Positions 8,541-17,600 of a stretch of DNA of 64,000 nt are shown here, one piece after another (within the stretch, counting starts at the first letter, position 1; each line of letters begins with the position of its first letter). This DNA comes from Desulfosporosinus sp. (GTDB taxonomy: Bacteria > Bacillota > Desulfitobacteriia > Desulfitobacteriales > Desulfitobacteriaceae): NCBI GenBank assembly GCA_003513495.1, contig DOPM01000022.1, forward strand, positions 1 to 64,000, given 5' to 3'. Made by a program: the position numbers and the translations under genes. The notes under the pieces are model-generated. The model saw only the letters and a list, made by a program, of their open reading frames with translations, did no database searches and had not been told where the DNA came from.

Positions 8541-10147
8541 CCGTTCAAAATATAAACAATTTTATATCTAGGAATTTGCATAACATCAAAACCTAGCACA
8601 ACCAATTTGTTATTTTCTTGTAGTAAATCATTTAAAGCTTCTAATGGAATTCCATCTTCGTAAATAAGAACTTCTTCAATTTCTAAGGCATTCATACTTT
8701 GGATAATTGCTTGTTTAGAGACCCAATTCCCCATGCTTTGGGAAGTGGTATCAAGCCAATGTATCACCTTGGGAGTAAAATCCATTACATCCCGAACAGG
8801 GGTTTTTTGAGGATATGCAACACCATAAACCCCAGACGTCAGATTGCCAATGTCAGGGATAGTTACATAAAAACGAAGAGAATTAATTTCGGGATGATTT
8901 GTGATTAACCCAAAATCTCTATCAGTAAGTGTTGAAACATTGTTAGCTCCGAGGTCAACTATTTTCTCATCAAGGTTTCCCCATAACTCATTTTGTTTTT
9001 CAGCCGAATAAAACCCAAGGTCCGTAAACTGGTTTATTGTTCCGCCTGTACCGTCCAATGTAGCTTGTGTTGAATTTGGATAATAACTGAAGGCTCCTTT
9101 GTCAGGAAGGTAGTATCTCTCAAAAGTGGTTCTAACAAAGTTCTCAATTAATACCTTTGCCTCAGCTTTATCGTTCTGGGAAGCATTTTTCCATAAATAT
9201 CTTGTCAGCATGGTTGTGCCTTTTCCCATTTTCAAGGACCATTCATGCCATTCATCTAAATCTTTTCCAGAAGGCATAGGTTCGGACATAACCTCAAGAG
9301 CGGTTTTGAATATCTCCCGTTTATATCGTAAAGGAAGTGATGTATAGATGTCATTGCCGCTTTTGTCAACGAATGTCTTGATAATTGAAGCTGTGTTGTT
9401 CAGATCTTTTTTCAATAATTGGCCGCTTGATCTTGATCTTGGTCCCCAAAAGCCCATCTGAGGGTCTTGATTGGTATAAAACCATTGGAGCAGTGCTTGT
9501 TTCCATTCGAGAGAAAAATTATATAAATTGTGTTTTCCAATAACACCTTCCCCGTTGTAATAACTCAATAAGCTTCTTGCAAACACAAACGTGGTTTGTG
9601 GAAAATTGGAAGCAATCCACCCAACATTGGATACATCGTCAAGAAAGGTTTTCAATTTATCGGGAGTGTTAATTTCATCCAAATACTTCAGAGGATACTT
9701 CAAGTGTAATGGCCGTCCGGTTTCTTCGGCCAAGGCATTGAGATGAGATAAGATATTTTCTGTAGGTTCGTTATAAGTGCAATATGGATAAGAATCGTCC
9801 ATAAACGCTCCTGTCCTAAAATTTTGAAGATTTAAATAGAAATCCAATTCAGCTTCCTTGTTTATAAACTTCGGCACTTTAATAAGTCCTTCTCTTGTTT
9901 TTAATTGCTCGTGCAGTTTATCCAGCCGTGTCAGTGCCATGAAGTAATGGCCGTGATCAAGCCAGTACACCATTCCCATCATCTTGAACTCAAAATCCGC
10001 CATAAAATAGCCTTCTTCCTGAAGTTCTTTGTTCAGACGGAACAAATCTCTTATTTGTGTTTGTGCATGAAGTGTAGTAAGAAATACTGCACTAATTATA
10101 ATTGAAATAAACATCATAACGGCCAGGATTCCTTTTTTATGTTTCAT
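8537..10147 (-). CDS. Secreted or membrane-anchored protein of unknown function, 536 residues
   Basis: An N-terminal signal peptide (MKHKKGILAVMMFISIIISA, then a likely cut after LHA near residue 28) is followed by about 500 mostly helical residues rich in Trp, Tyr and Asn. No lipobox and no internal membrane segment are visible. I do not recognise the family. The aromatic, helical character recalls alpha/alpha-barrel carbohydrate-active or cyclase-like proteins, but I see no diagnostic motif. GGGAGG lies 8 bases before the ATG. It lies just downstream of a two-component pair on the same strand, separated by a hairpin terminator, and may be a target of that system. Confidence 0.7.
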   Translation of the reverse strand: MKHKKGILAVMMFISIIISAVFLTTLHAQTQIRDLFRLNKELQEEGYFMADFEFKMMGMVYWLDHGHYFMALTRLDKLHEQLKTREGLIKVPKFINKEAELDFYLNLQNFRTGAFMDDSYPYCTYNEPTENILSHLNALAEETGRPLHLKYPLKYLDEINTPDKLKTFLDDVSNVGWIASNFPQTTFVFARSLLSYYNGEGVIGKHNLYNFSLEWKQALLQWFYTNQDPQMGFWGPRSRSSGQLLKKDLNNTASIIKTFVDKSGNDIYTSLPLRYKREIFKTALEVMSEPMPSGKDLDEWHEWSLKMGKGTTMLTRYLWKNASQNDKAEAKVLIENFVRTTFERYYLPDKGAFSYYPNSTQATLDGTGGTINQFTDLGFYSAEKQNELWGNLDEKIVDLGANNVSTLTDRDFGLITNHPEINSLRFYVTIPDIGNLTSGVYGVAYPQKTPVRDVMDFTPKVIHWLDTTSQSMGNWVSKQAIIQSMNALEIEEVLIYEDGIPLEALNDLLQENNKLVVLGFDVMQIPRYKIVYILNG

Positions 10148-10209
10148 TTTTTAACCTCCCGCAATAAATTTAATTTGTTCCTGGAAACAGCTCAAATAGA
10201 ATTGAAATA

Positions 10210-10251
10210 AATAACTCCCTCACCTTTAATAATAAAGATGAGGGAGTTATT
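10210..10251 (-). terminator. Hairpin terminator after the two-component operon
   Basis: A 13-bp perfect stem (AATAACTCCCTCA at 10210-10222, complement at 10239-10251) lies between the response-regulator stop and the start of the secreted-protein gene on the same strand. On the minus strand it is followed by TTATTTC. It may terminate the kinase-regulator transcript or attenuate read-through into the downstream gene. Confidence 0.65.
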
Positions 10252-10285
10252 GCACATCATACCCCAGACATGGTTTTTCTCTATC

Positions 10286-10912
10286 TTAAGTCACTAATTT
10301 TAGAGCAATTAACGCCAGTTGGGTCCGGTCCCTTGCCCCGAGTTTGGCCAATAGATTGCTTACATGGTTCTTCACTGTCCCTTCGACTATAAACAGCTCA
10401 GCAGAAATCTCACTATTAGAAAAACCCTTGCCGATCAATTTTAAAACTTTCTTTTCTTGGTTAGTAAGTTGAGTGGTATTCCTATCCCGGTCTGATATCT
10501 TGGCGAGAATTTTTTGGGTCACATCAGGATGCAGACAAACTCCACCTGCATGAACAACTCGGATGATTTTGCATAGTTCCTCAGGCTGCATGTCTTTAAG
10601 CAAAAAACCTTTGGCGCCGTTCTGTAATCCTTCGATTATCAGCAGGTCCTCATTAAAAGTTGTCAAAATCAGCACCCTGGTGTCAGGAAAAAGACGGGTG
10701 ATTTCTCCTGTAGCCTCAATACCGTTCATCACCGGCATACGCGCATCCATCAGTACTATATCGGGAATGTTTTGTTCACAGAACTTTAAGGCCTCATGAC
10801 CATTGTGACAAATTCCCGCTACTCTAAAATCCTCTTCAAGTTGCAGAATCGTATTCAAGCCTTCGCAGACAATGGGCTGGTCATCAACAATTAGAATTGT
10901 TATTTTGTTCAT
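10286..10912 (-). CDS. NarL/FixJ-family response regulator
   Basis: A 208-residue protein with a receiver domain (acidic pair Asp10-Asp11, phospho-acceptor Asp56 in DIVLMDARMP, conserved Lys in AKGFLLKD near 107) and a C-terminal LuxR-type helix-turn-helix (LTNQEKKVLKLIGKGFSNSE, then EGTVKNHVSNLLAKL). It accepts phosphate from the overlapping histidine kinase and binds DNA. CGGAGGG precedes the ATG. Its start overlaps the kinase stop by 29 bases, so the two are translationally coupled. The target genes are not shown by the sequence; the secreted-protein gene downstream is the obvious candidate. Confidence 0.93.
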   Translation of the reverse strand: MNKITILIVDDQPIVCEGLNTILQLEEDFRVAGICHNGHEALKFCEQNIPDIVLMDARMPVMNGIEATGEITRLFPDTRVLILTTFNEDLLIIEGLQNGAKGFLLKDMQPEELCKIIRVVHAGGVCLHPDVTQKILAKISDRDRNTTQLTNQEKKVLKLIGKGFSNSEISAELFIVEGTVKNHVSNLLAKLGARDRTQLALIALKLVT

Positions 10913-12053
10913 TTCTTACCCTCCGTCTGTCTAAATGTCCGCTAATTTTAAAACCTTTTTCCTTCTGTGACAGAAAAGAAATATCACCACCAAGTTGTGA
11001 GATTCTTTCCTTCATACCATTTAAGCCGTTTCCCCTTTGAAGGTTATTTGTTCCCACTCCATTATCATAATAAGAAAAAGTTACAGAATCTTGATTCCCT
11101 GAGATAGTAATCTTCACATGGTCAGCATTAGCATGACGCAGTGTATTGGTGATGGCTTCCTGAAATATCCGATACAAGTTGAAATTTTCCTTACTTGTTA
11201 AAAACAACTCCTGGGGCTTTATGTCAATATCTATCTGCAAGCCAGTTAAAGACTGTGCTTCAAAAGCCATTTCATTAAGATGGGAACATAAATCAAAGTC
11301 AAAATAGGATTCCCTTTTTTCTGAAACCAGTTCCCTAACAGAGTTAAGAGCTATCCGAGATACTTGAAGGGCTTTGTCCCAGTGAGTCATAGAGGCCTCT
11401 AAATTATGGTTCATAAGCTTTTTTCCTGCTTGGAGGGTTAATATCAAGCCGGTGAGATTATGACCCAGACTATCGTGGATTTCGCTGGCAATTCGTCGTC
11501 GTTCAGCCTGGGAGGCTAACTTTTCACTTAAGGCAATGCTTTCGTTTAGTAGAAGATTTACGTATTCAAGTTCCTTTGACAGTTTTTCATAGGCAAGTCT
11601 TTGTTCCCTCTGTCTTCTTTCACTTAGAACCAGAATAAAGGCAAATCCATACAGCAGTATTTCGGCAATTCCTAGAAATTGCATCTGACCAGTTTCTTTA
11701 AACTCAAACAGTGCATGAGAGCCTACACTGGCTGTTGCGGCAAAAACAGCGTAAATCATGAAGGAAGGCTTTGGTAATATAGCTGTCCCTTCTATGAGGT
11801 AAATCATAAAAAGTTTATCGAAGCCAGCACTTTCAGGGAACAGAGAAATAAGAAAAGCGAAGATTAAATCTAATAATAGAGTAATCACGTTCACTTTTGC
11901 ATTTTTATATCTGTAATAACTTCGCCACATGCCACTGGCTAAAATAACAAGTACAACTGCTATAAGCGGTAAGCTGAGGGGAGTTTTCTGAAATACCCTA
12001 ATCCCGAACCAGGAATACAAAACAATTTTTGTGCCGGTTAACCAGATAAACAT
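10884..12053 (-). CDS. HisKA_3-type sensor histidine kinase
   Basis: A 389-residue kinase. The first 145 residues hold about five or six membrane segments with little extracytoplasmic loop, so it may sense a membrane or intramembrane cue. A coiled linker precedes the dimerisation box ERRRIASEIHDSLGHNLTGL with phospho-acceptor His near residue 193. The ATPase domain has the N box region FQEAITNTLRHANADHV and the glycine boxes DNGVGT and GNGLNGMKERI. This is the NarX/DesK-like class that pairs with NarL-type regulators, as here. GAGGTAG lies before the ATG. The gene is divergent from the cell-wall-binding protein gene, across a 254-base gap. Confidence 0.93.
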   Translation of the reverse strand: MFIWLTGTKIVLYSWFGIRVFQKTPLSLPLIAVVLVILASGMWRSYYRYKNAKVNVITLLLDLIFAFLISLFPESAGFDKLFMIYLIEGTAILPKPSFMIYAVFAATASVGSHALFEFKETGQMQFLGIAEILLYGFAFILVLSERRQREQRLAYEKLSKELEYVNLLLNESIALSEKLASQAERRRIASEIHDSLGHNLTGLILTLQAGKKLMNHNLEASMTHWDKALQVSRIALNSVRELVSEKRESYFDFDLCSHLNEMAFEAQSLTGLQIDIDIKPQELFLTSKENFNLYRIFQEAITNTLRHANADHVKITISGNQDSVTFSYYDNGVGTNNLQRGNGLNGMKERISQLGGDISFLSQKEKGFKISGHLDRRRVRNEQNNNSNC

Positions 12054-12307
12054 AACTCTACCTCAAAGATAGTTTTTTGCCCTACAACTCAAATCTCTTC
12101 TACTTCGAGGATCTGAATTCCTTTATTTATTCATAGGTTATGAAATGTACAAAAGTAATTTCACACAGTAGTCGTAAATTACGATATTCGTTGAAATAAG
12201 ACAGGTTTATTATTTAATAAACCTTGAAACTATGCTCTTTTCGACACGCTTTACTTCTTCAACATGAGATAATTATCCCGATCTCAATTGAAGGAGTGTA
12301 GTATTCG

Positions 12308-14059
12308 ATGAACGTAAAGATAGTTGCATCAATCTTGATTTTATGCACTGGTATTATTGTCTGTAAACCAGCTTTAGCGGCTGACGATAATCTAAATTCA
12401 GCTACCAACTCACCACAAATAGTAAGTATTAATAGGCTTTCAGGAAATACAAAATATGAGACTGCTAGGGTTATCTCTGAATATTATGCCAGCGGAAAGG
12501 TTAAGAACGTCATTCTTTCAACAGGAAATGAATTTGCCGATGCTTTATCGGCAAGCGTTCTAGCCCACGAAAAAGAAGCACCTATTTTATTAGTCGATTT
12601 TTCTGCTGATCGATCTAACGATGCTTTTGATTATATCCTTCAACATCTTGATTCTAATGGAACAGTGTATATCATTGGCGGTGCTGGAATCATAGGCGAA
12701 GAATTCGAGACTAAACTCTATGCCCTTGGGATCCAAAATGTGGTTAGAATTGCTGGTATGGATCGGTATGAAACCTCTTATAAGGTAGCCAGTTCACTTA
12801 ATGATGTACCGACAACCACCGTTGTGATATCTTCAGGAGAACATTACCCGGATGCTTTGAGTATTTCAGGTTTTGCGGCTAATAAAGGCTGGCCTATTCT
12901 GTTATCTCCTCACGACGCACTCCCTCAAGATATAAAAACCTACTTGCAGGAAAAAAAGCCATCTAAAGTATATATTACGGGAGGTTCAGGAGCGATCTCA
13001 GATGATGTAGCGGCCGAAATTAACGGTTTGTTGCCAGAAGCCAGTGTCGAGCGCTTGACGGGACTATCTCGATTTGATACAAATGCCCTGATTACCGAAA
13101 CCTTTGCACCGAAGCCTTCAACAGTCTATCTAGCCTCAGGCTACGGCTTTGCGGATGCACTGGCAGGAAGTACTTTGGCAGCAAAAAATGGAGATCCAAT
13201 CATCTTTATAGACCCTTCTAGCTCTACCCTGCCAAAATCGGCAGCCAGTTACTTTGGTAAACTTTATGAAAATAATATGCGTCCAAAGGTAGTTTCATTG
13301 GGAGGTAGTGTAGTTGTTTCGAATGAGATCATGAAAAATACCAATGACTTGATTTTAGGAACAGTGAAAGAAACTAGTATTTATTCAATAGATGACTCAT
13401 CTGTAACGGTTACTCAAAATGAGAACTATTCTTTACCAAAAACAGTTCCGGTAAAGCTTTATAACAGTGAAATTATGGAACTGCCTGTTAAGTGGGATCC
13501 CACGTTCGTGGATACAAGCATCCTAGGGGAACGTGTTTATAATGGAGTAGTAGACGGATATGCTAAACTGGTCAAACTTAATTTTATAATTAAAGAACCT
13601 GAACCAATCCTAATTGCTCAATATTCTACACACTTTGACTCAAACCAAGTCAAGCGTACGGAGAATATTCGCCTTGCGGCAAAAGCTCTTGATGGAAAGC
13701 TATTGCAACCCCAAGAACAGTTCTCCTTTAACGACAGTGTTGGGCAACGAACGGCAGAAGCAGGTTATCAAGAGGCGATGATCATCGAAGGAAACACCTT
13801 CGTTCCGGGACTCGGGGGAGGAGTTTGTCAAGTCTCCTCCAATCTCTATAATGCAGTCGCTCTAGCCAACTTAGAGATTATCGAACGACATCCGCATTCC
13901 CTGCTTGTCAATTATGTTCCCCCGGGTCAAGATGCGACTGTGGCCTTTCCAGTACTTGACTTCAAATTTAGAAATAGTACCAATAAATATCTATTAATCC
14001 GAAGTTTCGTAGAAGGAAACACCTTAACCTTTAAGCTATATGAAAAAATAAAGTATTAA
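12308..14059 (+). CDS. Cell-wall protein: three CWB2 repeats, Ig-like domain, VanW domain
   Basis: A 583-residue exported protein. A signal peptide (about 1-24, ending ALA) is followed by three cell-wall-binding type 2 repeats at roughly 38-135, 140-232 and 235-345, each with an RLSG/RIAG/RLTG start and an ADALS-like block. CWB2 repeats non-covalently attach proteins to anionic wall polymers. A short Ig-like, beta-rich segment (about 355-435) joins them to a VanW domain (about 440-580) containing the hallmark GLGGGVCQVSSNLYNAV and PHSLLVNYVPPGQDATV. VanW function is unclear, although the fold is common in Clostridial surface proteins. GAAGGAG precedes the ATG. Likely an envelope protein of vegetative or sporulating cells. 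Confidence 0.92.
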   Translation: MNVKIVASILILCTGIIVCKPALAADDNLNSATNSPQIVSINRLSGNTKYETARVISEYYASGKVKNVILSTGNEFADALSASVLAHEKEAPILLVDFSADRSNDAFDYILQHLDSNGTVYIIGGAGIIGEEFETKLYALGIQNVVRIAGMDRYETSYKVASSLNDVPTTTVVISSGEHYPDALSISGFAANKGWPILLSPHDALPQDIKTYLQEKKPSKVYITGGSGAISDDVAAEINGLLPEASVERLTGLSRFDTNALITETFAPKPSTVYLASGYGFADALAGSTLAAKNGDPIIFIDPSSSTLPKSAASYFGKLYENNMRPKVVSLGGSVVVSNEIMKNTNDLILGTVKETSIYSIDDSSVTVTQNENYSLPKTVPVKLYNSEIMELPVKWDPTFVDTSILGERVYNGVVDGYAKLVKLNFIIKEPEPILIAQYSTHFDSNQVKRTENIRLAAKALDGKLLQPQEQFSFNDSVGQRTAEAGYQEAMIIEGNTFVPGLGGGVCQVSSNLYNAVALANLEIIERHPHSLLVNYVPPGQDATVAFPVLDFKFRNSTNKYLLIRSFVEGNTLTFKLYEKIKY

Positions 14060-14159
14060 AACCCCATAATCCCTCGGTTTCACATTTTTCCCAGGTCATG
14101 TCGGACATACTATAGCATGAGTCTATGTAGATAAGACAGGATAAATGGGGGAATAGTCA

Positions 14160-15434
14160 ATGAGTTTGACCTATGATGAGATTTTTAGCAGATTAGTCAA
14201 AGCATCATATAAGGGTAATGTGGAGCAGGAAATTGAAGAGATTGAGGCCAGTGGAAATGAAACTACAAAAGAATATATTCACTATGCTCTGGGGAATGGT
14301 GATCAAGAGAAGGTAGTTTTTCAAATCAATAATTGTGAAGGGGTTTGTTTAGGTGAAAGCCATAACTGTGAAGCGGCCTGCCTTTTTGATGCCATCGTCC
14401 GGGACATGGAAGGAAAAGTAGTGATCCAAGACCGAAACTGTACTCATTGTGGGCAGTGTATCAATACCTGTTCTTATAACTCCTTGATTGATAGGAAAGA
14501 ATTTATCCCTTTAATTGACCTCCTAAAGAAAAAAGAGGTTGCCGTTTATGCAATCGTAGCCCCAGCGATTATTGGACAGTTTGGAGACGTTACAATGGGG
14601 CAACTACGAGCGGCTTTCAAACATTTAGGCTTCTATGGGATGGTGGAGGTTGCTTTATTTGCTGATATCCTAAGCCTAAAAGAAGCCCTTGAATTTGATC
14701 ATGCAGTGAACACTGAGGAAGATTTTGTTTTAACAAGTTGTTGCTGTCCCATATGGGTAGGCATGGTAAAACGAGTTTATCATAAATTAACTCCGCACAT
14801 TCTACCGTCAGTATCTCCCATGGTTGCCTGTGGTCGAGGGATTAAACGACTTCATCCTGACGCAAAAGTGGTTTTTATTGGTCCTTGTATTGCTAAGAAG
14901 GCCGAGGCTAAAGAAAAAGATATCCGAGACGCTGTCGATGCTGTCTTAACCTTTGAGGAAGTTAAGCGAATTTTTGAGGCTACCGGCATTAATCCAGCAG
15001 ATATGGAGGATATTCCTAGTGGTCATTCTTCGGCAGGAGGACGCATTTATGCCCGTACCGGGGGTGTCAGCAAAGCTATCTCCGACACCTTGGACCAACT
15101 CAGACCGGATAAGCCAATTAAAATCAAAGCGGTTCAAGCTGATGGAATTCAAGAGTTAAAAGAACTCCTGCGCACGATTACCAACGGAGACATCCGGGCG
15201 AATTTTTACGAGGGAATGGGCTGTGTTGGTGGGTGTGTTGGCGGTCCCAAAGCACTCCTTAATACTGAATTAGGAACCATACATGTTAATACCTATGGTC
15301 TCTCTGCCGAGGCTCATACTCCTTTAAATAACCCCTATATATTAGAACTGCTTAAACGTCTCGATATAAAGGATGTCAATAGCCTGCTCGAAGGTGAATC
15401 GGCTAAAATATTTCAACGGGATTTCAAAAATTAG
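14160..15434 (+). CDS. [FeFe]-hydrogenase-like protein with ferredoxin domain (group B-like)
   Basis: A 424-residue iron-sulfur protein. The N-terminal third carries cysteines for [4Fe-4S] clusters (CEGVCLGESHNCEAAC and CTHCGQCINTC). The catalytic H-cluster motifs follow: L1 TSCCCPIW near 191, L2 GPCIAKKAEA near 240 and L3 EGMGCVGGCVGGP near 350, giving the four cysteine ligands. L2 has Gly where canonical HydA has Met, and L1 has an extra Cys. These are features of the poorly characterised short group B/D-type enzymes, so it may act as a hydrogenase or a redox sensor. No NADH- or ferredoxin-linked subunits and no HydEFG maturases lie nearby. GGGGGAA precedes the ATG. A CATACTAT resembling a sporulation -10 box lies about 50 bases upstream, without a convincing -35. 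Confidence 0.88.
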   Translation: MSLTYDEIFSRLVKASYKGNVEQEIEEIEASGNETTKEYIHYALGNGDQEKVVFQINNCEGVCLGESHNCEAACLFDAIVRDMEGKVVIQDRNCTHCGQCINTCSYNSLIDRKEFIPLIDLLKKKEVAVYAIVAPAIIGQFGDVTMGQLRAAFKHLGFYGMVEVALFADILSLKEALEFDHAVNTEEDFVLTSCCCPIWVGMVKRVYHKLTPHILPSVSPMVACGRGIKRLHPDAKVVFIGPCIAKKAEAKEKDIRDAVDAVLTFEEVKRIFEATGINPADMEDIPSGHSSAGGRIYARTGGVSKAISDTLDQLRPDKPIKIKAVQADGIQELKELLRTITNGDIRANFYEGMGCVGGCVGGPKALLNTELGTIHVNTYGLSAEAHTPLNNPYILELLKRLDIKDVNSLLEGESAKIFQRDFKN

Positions 15435-15618
15435 ATGCTTTTTTGGGGTTGTTGATCATTCTATAGTACTTATTAAGCTCTTCATCGAGATCCTGACTTA
15501 ATTTAAGAACAAAGGGGTCTTGTGTACTTCTGCCCTGTCTGACCGAGTGGATCAATGCCTCCCGGAGATCTTCAATTGTCACAAGTTGGGCTTTTAACTC
15601 AAGGTTATAATCTGTCAC
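15424..15618 (-). CDS. Spo0E-like aspartyl-phosphate phosphatase
   Basis: A 64-residue protein with the Spo0E-family pattern: an N-terminal helix (IEDLREALIHSV) and the signature-bearing helix VLKLSQDLDEELNKYY. Family members dephosphorylate Spo0A-phosphate and so restrain sporulation. It uses a GTG start with a very strong AAAGGAGGGG upstream. Its 3' end overlaps the convergent hydrogenase gene by 11 bases. The insertion between the two helices (GRSTQDPF) is slightly longer than in Bacillus Spo0E. The assignment rests on a short motif and is good but not certain. Confidence 0.8.
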   Translation of the reverse strand: MTDYNLELKAQLVTIEDLREALIHSVRQGRSTQDPFVLKLSQDLDEELNKYYRMINNPKKASNF

Positions 15619-15796
15619 AATTCTTCCCCTCCTTTAGTTAAGAATAGCAAATGTAAGGTATAAGAAGTGTGATTGAAGTCTCTTTTTGTAAGTGATAATT
15701 AACTGGTAGATATGGGATATATTACAGGATTTCCTTTCAAATAGTTTTTGCTTCTTAGACAAAAGCTAAAGATATATTGAAAGGAGATTTTAGACT

Positions 15797-16408
15797 ATGA
15801 AGCTATTAGATAATCTTAATCAAGTTGTTAGACTTCTCAGTATCGGAAAAATGAAAGACTCTATACCCATCGGTTTCTTGGGTGGTTTAGCAGGGACAAT
15901 TTTTATGGATTTGAGCAATATAATGTTCAAAAAGATGGGATTAAGTGAAAAAACCTATGCTCAATATGCAGGATCAGTCGTAATGAAGCCCTTTAGATTA
16001 TTTTTCGGGGCTAACAAGTTGTTAGGACAGATCCTACATCTTGTGACGGGTTCGATCATTGGTATACCTTTATTGGCTATTTTAAAAAAGACCGGAAAGG
16101 ACAACTATCTTTTCAAAGGGGCCGTCTTTGGAACCTTTACCTGGGAACTTCTTTACTCTTTTGGCTTGAGATACAAGGTGTTTAGAGCAGAAGCTCATAC
16201 GACAGGGACGCATTTCACTACATTAATTGATAATCTCATTTACGGCTTTGTTTCGTCGGCAACCATGGTATTTCTAGCAGATGACTCTGTTTTTCCTAAA
16301 AGTCCTGTAAAGCGAGCAGAGAATACCTTAGAAAGTGAAATCATAGAAGTGAGGGATAGTTCAAGTGAGTCTACTTATGAATATCAACCTGAAGTAAGGT
16401 TTCATTAA
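15797..16408 (+). CDS. Uncharacterised membrane protein, 203 residues
   Basis: A membrane protein with about four predicted segments (around 25-42, 78-95, 105-122 and 142-160) containing small-residue motifs (GFLGGLAGTIFMD and HLVTGSIIGIPLLAIL) and a soluble acidic C-terminal tail of about 40 residues. GGAG lies 9 bases before the ATG. Similar YagU-like membrane proteins are annotated in spore-forming Firmicutes, but I cannot assign a function. The gene is divergent from the Spo0E-like gene and convergent with the CDF transporter, with a shared hairpin between them. Confidence 0.7.
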   Translation: MKLLDNLNQVVRLLSIGKMKDSIPIGFLGGLAGTIFMDLSNIMFKKMGLSEKTYAQYAGSVVMKPFRLFFGANKLLGQILHLVTGSIIGIPLLAILKKTGKDNYLFKGAVFGTFTWELLYSFGLRYKVFRAEAHTTGTHFTTLIDNLIYGFVSSATMVFLADDSVFPKSPVKRAENTLESEIIEVRDSSSESTYEYQPEVRFH

Positions 16409-16458
16409 GTTTATCATAATCTATTAATCTATTCCGATTTCCATATGCTTAAAACATT

Positions 16459-16496
16459 ATGAGCGATGCCTCTCCAAGCTAAGAGGTATCGCTCAT
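16459..16496. terminator. Bidirectional hairpin between convergent genes
   Basis: A 15-bp stem with one mismatch or wobble (ATGAGCGATGCCTCT at 16459-16473 with its near-complement at 16482-16496) and an 8-base loop. It lies between two genes that end here, and probably serves both. Confidence 0.7.
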
Positions 16497-16507
16497 GTTA
16501 TTTAGAG

Positions 16508-17470
16508 CTAACCGATTTTCGGCCAATCTTGGACCCCTGTATCCTCTATGATCCCTAGGGTAACATCTGTTACATCTTTTAAAGTCAACAACTGATCCCG
16601 AATGTTTGATTTGATATTATCCGCCTGGGCCAAGGTTAAACCGGGACGCAGCTCAACATAGCTTTCGACATGATAAAAACGTCCCTCTTGAAGAATACGC
16701 ATTTTATTAATGTCTGTTACTTCAGGTACGGATAAAATAACTTGGGAAATCTTGTCTTCAACTTCCTTAGGAGCGGATACGCCTATAAGACCGACCATGT
16801 TGTCATACCCCACACGAAAGGCGACTCCCCCCATTAGGAATCCGATGATAATGGCCGCAATACCATCGAACACCTTGATCGGAGTAAAACGAGTTATAAG
16901 AATTGCTCCAAGAGCTAGTATTGCTCCGGATGTAGCAACAAGGTCTTCGTAAAAGACTAGGCGAGTTGCAGGGGAGGCCCGGTTGACATTTTTTAGAGCC
17001 ATAGGGATTAGGCTCAGACCATTTCCTTTTGCTCCAGTTTCTCGTAAAATCTCGCGCATAGCCTTTGACAAGACGTATCCGTCGATAGTCATGGACGTGC
17101 CTAGGCTAAAAATAATCAACCACAGGCTTTCAATCGATACGGGATGTCGTATTAACTGAATACCTTCTCGAACCGTTTCATAGGCCATTAGGGTAATAAC
17201 AATCACTGCCCCCATGCAGAATACATTGATCAGACGTCCAAAGCCGGTTGGAAAGCGAGGAGTGGGCTTTCGTTCGGCAAGAATACTGCCAATAAAAACA
17301 AATAATTGGTTGACAGCATCGGCCCCGGAGTGCATTGCTTCTGCAAACATAGCACCACTGCCGCTTAAGAAGGCGGCGAATCCTTTGAAAATTACTAGAA
17401 AGATATTTCCAAGTACCGCGTAAAAGGATGAAGCGTTTCCTTTTCTTATAAGTTCCCAAGTCTTATTCAT
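16508..17470 (-). CDS. Cation diffusion facilitator (CDF) metal transporter
   Basis: A 320-residue divalent-cation exporter of the CDF family, likely exchanging Zn, Fe, Mn or Co for protons. Six membrane segments occupy residues 15-220 and a cytoplasmic ferredoxin-like domain fills the C-terminal 90 residues. The metal-site helix EAMHSGADAVNQ (His-X3-Asp in segment 2) is visible, followed by the conserved RFPTGFGR loop. Segment 5, where a second HxxxD is expected, reads FYEDLVATSGAIL with no His, which places it in a divergent subgroup and leaves the metal open. A weak GGTGTGG lies upstream of the ATG. Confidence 0.88.
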   Translation of the reverse strand: MNKTWELIRKGNASSFYAVLGNIFLVIFKGFAAFLSGSGAMFAEAMHSGADAVNQLFVFIGSILAERKPTPRFPTGFGRLINVFCMGAVIVITLMAYETVREGIQLIRHPVSIESLWLIIFSLGTSMTIDGYVLSKAMREILRETGAKGNGLSLIPMALKNVNRASPATRLVFYEDLVATSGAILALGAILITRFTPIKVFDGIAAIIIGFLMGGVAFRVGYDNMVGLIGVSAPKEVEDKISQVILSVPEVTDINKMRILQEGRFYHVESYVELRPGLTLAQADNIKSNIRDQLLTLKDVTDVTLGIIEDTGVQDWPKIG

Positions 17471-17600
17471 CTAATCCACACCATTCAATGCTTTTCGATT
17501 AGCTTCCCATAAATTTGGAAGTTTATTCTTTAATTGGGTACAGAGAAGAATAAGGAAACATACTTTATAATAATTCGATTGACTGAAAGCGGTGATCAGA

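Noticed and set aside
14085..14160. Sporulation (sigma-E or sigma-G) promoter before the hydrogenase-like gene
   Set aside because: CATACTAT is a good -10, but no convincing -35 occurs at the right distance for either factor.
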